A stretch of 64,000 nucleotides of DNA from assembly GCF_020283565.1 (NCBI RefSeq), contig NC_060060.1:70913257-70977256 (forward strand), read 5' to 3'. The notes beneath the pieces were generated by a model. The model was given only the letters and a program-made list of their open reading frames with translations, made no database searches and was not told the DNA's origin. The translations under genes and the position numbers were made by a program. Source of the DNA: Trifolium pratense (taxonomy: Eukaryota; Streptophyta; Magnoliopsida; Fabales; Fabaceae). Position 1 is the stretch's first letter, and each line of letters starts with the position of its first letter. Shown piece by piece: positions 56,346 to 64,000 of this stretch.

Positions 56346-57599
56346 AATTTCGTAGAGACACCCTAGAATTAGTAGAATGACAAAAATAAGTATGATCGCA
56401 TTAATTAGGTACATATCACAGCTTGCATGCAATGACTATCAAGTTATTCAGCAAAATAAAAGATTGCCAACTTGTTTTTTTTTAAGGACCTTTTATATTA
56501 TTTTAATTTTTTTTAGGTGCGAAAGTTTTTTTTTTTTTACAGTAAGGTGTGAAAGTTTGTAATCACGAAACCAATTTGAATGGAGCACATTAATTGATGG
56601 ACGGATAAACCTTCCTTATATAATGAAACCGATGTCACATGGATAACCTCATCAACGAGTGTTTGCCTTGCTTTGCATGACATTATTTTATATACAAAAA
56701 TAATGCCTCGTGGAATGCATGAATGGAGATGGAGATACTATTATTAAGAGACGATTTATTTTCATACCTATCAAAGTCAAGATGAATATATATATGGTCG
56801 GTTTCAGGGACGGAGTCACAAATTTAATTTAAAGATCAAATTTAATACTGTAATTTAATATTAAAAAAATACACAACACATACTATGTTTAGTCCTTTAT
56901 ATTTATTTTAAGTTTTAATTTATTTTTAAGTTTAAAATTTAAATTTCAAGTTGGTCCTTTATTAGGTTATTAACATTATAATATATTGTCCCTTTTTGTT
57001 AAATTTTTCTTTAACCGTCCACGTGGCTAACAAAGTTACATACATATACAACTTAAGAGAGAGTCACGTGCAAGTTTTAGACAAAATTAATTTAAAATTT
57101 GACGAAAATTAAGAACGAATTTATATTGACATTAGTAACACAAGAGACCACCTTAAAACTTATTAAACATAGAAGACAATAATGAAAGAGGCCAAATGCA
57201 ATAATGAATTGTAACGTGTAAAATTGAAACACATACTAAGGTATCTTAATATAAAAATTCTACATTTAATATAATAGAAAAAATTTAATGCTTAAGAAAT
57301 TAAAATAGACAAATTTCATAAATAATTTATAAATTTAATTCGTTAAAATGCGTCTACCATCACATGTTGACGTTCTCCTAACTTTAATTATAACTAGACA
57401 CTTTTACCTTAAATGGACCCGGGGGGAAATTCATCACATGCTAACGAACTTGTCAATTAAAGTGTTTGAACTTAAAACCAACGAGGATGTGGCAAATTAT
57501 TGAGATTGGTTAAAAAAAAAATTGGTAGAGAAAGAAGGCGAAACCCAAAAAGAAAAAAAAATTATATGGTTACACGAATGTTCTAGGTATACAAGCTTC

Positions 57600-58140
57600 A
57601 GAAATGTCATTAAAAAGGAGATTTGAGGCCCACTGGGAGAGGAGTCCCTATTATATGAATTTGGAAAGAATTTATAGAAAAACTAAAATTAATCGGTCAA
57701 TCAGCACTTCTATTTTCCTCCCACCATGTATGTTTGAACTGCACTTGTTAATTCAACTTCAAAAGCTCTTGAATGTGACACACCAAAATACGCGATTTAC
57801 CATTGAGTTTGACATTCCCCATGATCATGTCTATCAAGATTTTTGAGTCACTTTCCACCAGAAGGTGGTGAAAACCATTTCTCCACGCAAGTTGCATATA
57901 CAAGTACATCCCCCACATCTCAACACTAAGAGCATCACAAGTTCCAATTTTGCGAGAGTACCCTTTTAGTCATCTGCTATCAGGGTTACGTAAGAGACCA
58001 CCGCACCCAGCTAGCTCTAGAGTATCCTTATATGTTCTGTCACAATTAAGCTTGACCCACCCTTCTTGAGGTTTTTTCCAACCTATAAAAATGGTGTCTC
58101 CATGGCAAATATTCATAGGATGGTGGTTACAATGACAATA
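57600..58140 (-). pseudogene. RNase H-like (RVT_3) remnant, minus strand
   Basis: The minus strand reads IGWKKPQEGWVKLNCD and LAGCGGLLRNPDSR to a stop at 57970. After frame changes it goes on with ALSVEMWGMYLYMQLAWRNG and FHHLLVESDSKILIDMI, then to about 57610. Motif order (NCD, GGLLR, E, ESDS) is that of RVT_3. The SINE at 58156-58346 sits just upstream of it. Frames are broken throughout. Confidence 0.75.
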
Positions 58141-58155
58141 AAATTGAAAATTGGT

Positions 58156-58346
58156 ACCAACATGGTTTGGCACAAGTGGTAGATACTTGAGTCCCTTAAC
58201 CATTTGGTCCTGGGTTCGATCCTCGGCCGGTGCGTATGGAGAAGAATTTGTTGGGAGATGCCAACCCTTTAAATGGATCTCAGTTGTCTCGAGAAAATTA
58301 GTCTCTGCAGTTGTGGACGGAGATACTTTTGGTTTTAAAAAAAATA
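58156..58346 (+). repeat. tRNA-derived SINE with 10-bp target duplication
   Basis: A box TTTGGCACAAGTGGTAGATA and B box CTGGGTTCGATCCTC are followed by a body and an A-rich end. GAAAATTGGT flanks both sides (58146-58155 and 58347-58356). The same family is at 22262-22420. Confidence 0.85.
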
Positions 58347-58517
58347 GAAAATTGGTTGTGACCAAGAGATTGGTTAAAATTTACTAGTAAGATATCATAT
58401 CACGACATTTATATATATGTTTTATGCATGTGCCAAAGTGAATAGAAAATTGGATAAAATTGGAATAAAATAAATAAATTCGCCCCATTTTGTTGTCACT
58501 TTCTTCATTAATTTCCC

Positions 58518-58525
58518 TATAAATA
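58518..58525 (+). promoter_or_regulatory. TATA box of the lipoxygenase gene
   Basis: CCCTATAAATAATG lies 100 bp before the ATG at 58618, giving a leader of roughly 65-70 bases. Confidence 0.75.
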
Positions 58526-58617
58526 ATGCTTATGGCCGGGTTCTTCCTCCACACACAAGTTTCCACTTCACGTACTTAACTTATCTTCTCCCAATTAATT
58601 AATCAAAATCATTAAAA

Positions 58618-61600
58618 ATGTTTCCAATTTTCAAAAAGAAGCAAAAGATTAGAGGGACAGTGGTGTTGATGAGCAAGAATGCCTTGGATTTGAATGACAT
58701 TAAAGCTGGTCCTTCAGTTATAGGGGCATTTGGCCTTGCTAGAGACATTGTTGGTTCTGTTGTTGATGGTGCTACTGCTTTCTTGAGTCGCAGTGTTGGC
58801 TTCCAATTGATCAGTGCCACCAAAACTGACAGTAATATAATACATATACTATATACTCTCTTCCTTTCAATGTCATTTTTTTTCTTCATTGTTATTACTC
58901 TTTTTCTTCTAATAGTCTAATGGCTAAAATTTCATATTTTTAAGGTGAATAAGTATAGAGTGTGAGATTCGAGCTTCAGTCTCTACATATAATAAAGTTT
59001 CTATCAACTAAATTTTATTCACAGGAATTATTAATTACATTACTAAACTATAACAAAATTAGTTACTTTGACATCATTACTCACTCTTTAATTGAGAAAA
59101 ATTCATGAGTTTCACCACTTTATATAAGATCTATTTTTAAAATGAGAGATTGTATTAATTTCAACCAATTAAAGAGTGAGTGTTAGAGAATGTTTAAAAG
59201 AGACTATTCATAGCACTCATCTTTCTCATTGAGAAATGCTAATAATATTCTCTTTTAAACACTATTATTCATTATTCATTCTCTAATTAGGTGAAACTCA
59301 TGTGAGTGTCACCACTTTATGTGAAACTTATTCTTAAAGCGAAAGATCTACATTGTTTGGGTCTTTCTAGCTTTATAACCTTTTATTTTGCATCCGTTTA
59401 ACTTTATGCTTCTTTATTGTATCTTGACATTATCTACCATCTAAATTGTGCACACATTGTACTAATTTAGAGTGGTGTTTTTAAATATATGATTATTTAG
59501 TTGATTAAATAAAAAAGAGTGAAAGACCTACATTAATTTCACTCAATTAGAGAGTGAGTGTTCTTAAAACTCTTCTTTCACTTTTTATGATTTATAGTAG
59601 CCCTCCCAATTTTACATTGAGATAGACATCCAAATCTCATGCATAGTGTGTGTGGATTTTCTTTAAACAATAGAGGTCAAAATGGTAAGTTAACATATTT
59701 GAATTTTCCGCAGTTATAACAGGACACTGTAATAGATAAGAACTGTTTAATTTTAAATCAACAACTAAGATTGTTCACCATGTCAAACTCATTGAACTTG
59801 CAGATAATTCGGACATGCAAATAACGCCTTAAGTAAACGGTGTACTAATTGTTCAACTTCATTCTAAATGAGATTCTAAGATCATCTCTAATGGGAGATC
59901 TTATTATTTAATCATTGATACTTATTAGGTACCTCCATCGGAGAAAAATCAAATTAAGTACTTATTAGATACAACTTCTACCATAAATATTTGAGTAAAA
60001 AAAAAGATACAACTTCTACAACAAATATTGATACATATATATATTTTTTTAGACCCATTTATCACGATGTATAGTTATTTGGGATATAAAGTTATTGATG
60101 AGATATAATTAAAACTTTTAAGAGGTTATTGTTGAAACCTATTTAAAAGATTTTAATAGATGTTGGATGGGAAAGATTAAATGCTTATTGAATACAAGAT
60201 TAAATGGTTATTAAATATTATTATTAAAAAATTATAAATAAATAATGTGTACACGATAAATTGCTTCATTGTAGATAAAGTATGGTTACTGTGCAACTTT
60301 AATTTAGGATAACTTTGTTAATATGTCATTTTCAGTCTCTAAAAGGTGTTGCTTACACAATTTAAGGTTTTTTTTTTTGTGAAGAATTTAAGGTTGTTTT
60401 TACCGTGGCTGAATATTAATATAATTATTTGTAATAATTTATGATATTTTGATCATTCCATTTCCATAAAATTATAAATTTATAACATTTGTAGTTGTAC
60501 TCTTTTTGTCACGCGCTGAATTATAAACTAACTCATCTTTCTAATATATAGTATTTTTTTTATAAACTCATCTTTTTAATTATTAAATTTTTAGGAATGG
60601 GAAACGGTTTTGTTGGAGACCAGTTCTTTCTGGAGAAACGTATTCCATTGTTACCAACCTTGGCAGCAAGACAAGATGCATTCAATATTTATTTTGAATG
60701 GGATAATGATTTTGGAGTTCCAGGAGCATTTTACATTAAAAATTATATGCAAGCTGAGTTTTACCTTGTGAGTTTAACTCTTGATGACATCCCTGGTCAT
60801 GACTCCATTACATTTCTTTGCAACTCATGGGTTTACAATGCAAAACAATATCGGAAGGACCGAATTTTCTTTGCCAATAAGGTAACTAATTAAGCTATTT
60901 CTATTTTAGTATATAAATGAAATGAGAATTCATTGAAAACCCGCACACCCAAAGTGAAAGTGGAGAGACTGAGGTTCAAATCCCGATCATTGTGTCCGAC
61001 CTAGCAATTTCGGTTTCCAGTTGAACTAGGATTTTTGGACACATATTCATTTCAATTTGCATACATATATAATGTAATTTATATTTTATTTTCACTTGTT
61101 TAAAAATACCACTTTTTAATATTCTCTTTATGTTGCAGCCATACCTTCCAAATGAAATGCCACAAGCACTAGTTAATTATAGAGATCAAGAATTGGATAC
61201 TCTAAGGGGAGATGGAAAAGGAAAGCGTGAGGAATGGGATAGAGTCTATGATTATGATGTTTACAATGATTTAGGGGATCCTGATAAAAGTCGGGGCCTC
61301 GCTCGTCCAATTCTTGGAGGCTCTAAAAAATTTCCATATCCTCGTAGGGGAAGAACCGGCAGAAAAACAACTAAAACTGGTTAGTTAGTTTGTTAGTTAG
61401 TTAGTATCCTATTCAAATTCTACCTTTCTCTCTACCTTTTCGATCTTAGTAATATATAATTGATAAATTCTTACTATTGAATATATATCATTTAAAAGAT
61501 TATTCTTAATTTATAGATTCTGCGAGCGAGAGACCAGCACCCGATACTACCTATGTTCCAAGGGATGAAGTGTTTGGTCACTTGAAGCAAGCAGACTTCC

Positions 61601-64000
61601 TTGGATTTGGACTGAAAGGTTTAAATCAAAATGTGGTACCCCAATTTCGCAATTTCTTTGATTTCGACAAAGAGTTTGACAGTTTCGAAGAAGTACGTTG
61701 CATATTTGAAGGAGGAATTAAGCTGCCTACCGATCTCATAAGCGCCATTAGCCCTATAGCAGTGGTAAAGGAACTCTTCCGAACTGATGGTGAACAATTC
61801 CTCAAGTTTCCAACTCCACATGTCATTCAAGGTGTGCTAATCTTATTAAGTTGAATAGTACTTTCGGCGCCTTGTCATTCAAGTAATTATTTGTAATTTC
61901 TTTATTGTTTGATTTTTATAGTCGATAAGTCTGCATGGATGACTGATGAAGAATTTGCAAGAGAAATGATTGCTGGTGTAAATCCATGCGTGATTCAAAG
62001 ACTAAAAGTAAGATAAAACAAAAAATAGCAAGTAATTGTTAATTTGTTGTCCTTCCCCTTGATATTTTTTGATTAATTAATTAATAATGACAGGAGTTTC
62101 CACCACAAAGCAAGCTAGATCCCAATGTCTATGGAGATCAAACTAGTACAATAACAAAAGAACACTTGGAAATTAACTTGGATGGACTCTCAGTAGAAAA
62201 GGTAAATATATTTGTATTGTATCAAATGAATCACAAAATGCATTTTGAAATAATAGTTATTCAAATTCACATTCTATATATTTTCATAAATTTATCCTAA
62301 TTTTTTTTTCACCACTAATATCCGGTCCACTGGACCGCCTAATCTGATTCGGGGGCCAGTTCTGGCATTAAGTGGTTCTAGCCCCCTCTCAATCGCAGTT
62401 GTGGGGGATCGAACCGTGTTTTCATAAATTCACATTCTATATGTTTTCATAAATTTATCCTAATTTTTTAATATAAAATTTTTGTTTGTATTCATTTACT
62501 TGTGGAACAGGCAATTCAAGATGAGAGGTTATTCATTTTAGATTACCATGATGCATTCTTGCCATACTTGAAGGTGATAAACAAACCAGTTCCAAAGTCT
62601 TATGCAACAAGGACAATCTTATTCTTGAAAGATGATGGCACTTTAAAGCCATTAGCCATTGAACTAAGTTTGTCACATCCTGATGGAGAAAAATTTGGAG
62701 CTGTGAGTAAAGTGATGTTGCCTCCAGATGAACCATCTGGTGTTAAAAAAACAATATGGCAATTGACCAAGGCTTATGTAGTTGTAAATGATGCCTGCTA
62801 TCACCAACTCATGAGTCACTGGTATGTATATGCATGACTTAATCATTTAGTTGTACAATTACATGCAATGCAAATGCAACACACATAACTAATGCAATGT
62901 TTTATATTGCAGGTTGAATACTCATTGCGCCATTGAGCCATTCATCATAGCTACAAATAGGTGTCTCAGTGTAGTTCATCCTATTCATAAGCTTCTACAA
63001 CCTCATTATCGTGATACGATGAATATCAATGCACTTGCTCGGAGTTCGCTGATAAGTGCAGGTGGCATTATAGAGCAGGCATTTTTGCCGGGAGAATATG
63101 CTGTTGAGATGTCTTCTGCCGTTTACAAGGATTGGGTTTTCCCCGACCAAGCACTGCCAGCTGATCTTATCAAGAGGTTATTTATTTATATATACTAGAA
63201 TTATTTTGTGCCTAAATAGCGTAAAAGTGAGTTTTGAATGATAAATTTGATGCTAGAATTATGCGTAAAAATAATCAAATTTATGAATCTGATATGAATT
63301 TTACCTCTAACGGAAGTGAATCCAGACATACACTAACAAGTTTCATCCTTTTGCTTCATTTAGAGGATTGGCTGTTGAGGATCCCAGCGCTCCCCATGGA
63401 CTTCGCCTTGTGATAAAAGACTACCCCTATGCTGTTGATGGATTAGAGGTATGGGATGCTATTAAGACATGGGTCAAAGACTATGTCATCTTGTACTACA
63501 AGACAGATGCGGAAATTCAAAGAGATCCCGAGCTCCAAGAATTTTGGAAAGAAGCTGTAGAGATTGGTCATGGTGATCATAAAAATAAGCCTTGGTGGCC
63601 TAAGATGAATTCAATTGATGAGTTGGTGGAATCCTGCTCTATTATTATATGGCTTGCTTCTGCCTTCCACGCTGCTGTCAATTTTGGACAATATCCTTAC
63701 GGCGGTTTAATCTTGAATCGACCAACTATGACAAGGAGGTTACTTCCTGAAAAGGGAACCAAAGAGTATGACGAGATGGAAAAAAATGACCAAAAGGCTT
63801 ATTTGAAGACGATCACACCAAAGACCGAGGCCTTGATTGACCTTACAGTGATAGAGATATTGTCAAGGCATGCTTCTGATGAAGTTTATCTTGGGACGAG
63901 AGAGAACAAAGACTGGACATCTGATGAAAGAGCAATAACAGCCTTCAAACGGTTTGGAAACAAGATGGCAGAAATTGAGGAAAAAATTGAACGCAAAAAC
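58618..64000 (+). CDS. LOX: Linoleate 9S-lipoxygenase (cytosolic type 1 LOX), 3' end cut by the window
   Basis: Exons seen: 58618-58831, 60595-60881, 61139-61379, 61517-61831, 61922-62007, 62094-62201, 62511-62821, 62913-63176 and 63364-64000 (open at the edge). All join in frame by GT-AG; nine exons are the usual number for this family. It adds molecular oxygen to linoleic or linolenic acid. The N-terminal PLAT domain (from [18 protein letters not shown]) has no transit peptide, so it is probably cytosolic. The iron ligands in HWLNTH and HAAVN are present; the last ligands lie past the edge. [10 protein letters not shown] carries the Thr-Val pair typical of 9-LOX. The usual His in the NRHLS motif is Cys here (TNRCLS). 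LOX enzymes feed oxylipin synthesis. The start is the first ATG after the TATA box. Confidence 0.96.
59050..59350. repeat. MITE-like inverted repeat in LOX intron 1
   Basis: The 1.76-kb intron 1 contains inverted words (TTCACCACTTTATATAAGAT, AACCAATTAAAGAGTGAGTG, CATCTTTCTCATTGAGAAAT, ATTCTCTAATTAGGTGAAAC) around TTCATAGCACTCATCTTTCT; a partial third copy is at 59505-59580. Ends were not fixed. Confidence 0.55.
60940..61050 (+). repeat. SINE-like segment in LOX intron 2
   Basis: A B-box GAGGTTCAAATCCCGATC is preceded by TGAAAGTGGAGAGACT and followed by GTTGAACTAGGATTTTTGGA. The A box is weak, so the assignment rests on the B box. Confidence 0.5.
62300..62428 (-). repeat. SINE (minus strand) in LOX intron 6
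   Basis: On the minus strand GGTTCGATCCCCCACAACTG (a B box) leads to GGGGGCTAGAACCACTTAAT, then to a poly(A) (plus-strand TTTTTTTT at 62302-62309). Direct repeats CATAAATTTATCCTAATTTT flank both sides (62285-62305 and 62449-62468). Confidence 0.75.

Larger units (their letters stand above)
54251..57599. other. AT-rich intergenic region with hairpin elements
   Basis: No gene is supported. Holds the two hairpins listed separately, two further copies of TTAGAGCTTTGAAAGCTATT (55848 and 55921) and a CAGGGACGGAGTCACAAATT word at 56809 like the end of the hAT family at 11046, with no partner end found. Confidence 0.55.

Noticed and set aside
56809..56850. A second complete hAT element
   Set aside because: CAGGGACGGAGTCA resembles the left end at 11046, but no inverted partner or 8-bp duplication was found.

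Overview
This window is a repeat-rich piece of a plant nuclear genome. Four host genes with GT-AG introns (an ATL-type RING-H2 gene, an acid lipase gene, an NRP-type DCD gene and a partial 9-lipoxygenase gene) lie among deeply nested transposable elements. The base composition, the SINE types, the NRP and lipoxygenase sequences and the 'TGTAACGACCC' LTR family suggest a legume, possibly of the Medicago/Trifolium/Pisum clade; the clade is inference, since no database search was possible.

Layout. 1-4616: the 5' two thirds of a minus-strand Ty1/copia element (Sire-like; gag, protease, start of integrase), broken by an in-frame stop. It appears to sit in the 3' LTR of a second minus-strand copia-type element (4617-12089) that keeps both LTR ends, PBS and PPT but only a gag remnant. 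That element's 5' LTR carries a 609-bp hAT element with an 8-bp target duplication, and the other LTR gives the empty site. 14340-16697: ATL58/59-like RING-H2 gene (3 exons, + strand). 18788-21924: intact nine-exon acid lipase gene (- strand). 23136-29348: a Helitron-derived block made of three almost identical 2.04-kb head-to-tail units coding for broken PIF1 helicase pieces, with only the last unit carrying the 3' hairpin and CTAG end.

29853-41454: a probable solo LTR split by a complete, young Ty3/gypsy chromovirus (30318-39142; TSD CGTGT, one uninterrupted gag-pol frame) and by a 5'-truncated LINE (39224-40534). About 42893-46665: a three-layer nest of a MITE, a Mutator-like TIR element (10-bp TSD) and a solo LTR (5-bp TSD). 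48321-50502: NRP/DCD-domain gene (5 exons, + strand). 52471-52555: a decayed 18S rDNA scrap. 52780-53670: an unusual foldback element. 53768-54250 and 57600-58140: two remnants of RNase H-like (RVT_3) sequence. 58618-64000: 5' part of a 9-lipoxygenase gene (nine exons seen, + strand, cut by the window edge) with SINEs and MITEs in its introns.

The four host genes do not form a pathway or operon. Lipase and 9-lipoxygenase could both act in lipid breakdown and oxylipin formation, and NRP and ATL proteins are often stress-linked, but that is general family knowledge and the spacing gives no evidence of joint control. The most distinctive features are the tandem Helitron array, the short perfect palindromes repeated inside unrelated LTRs, and the nested-insertion histories that can be ordered from target duplications.
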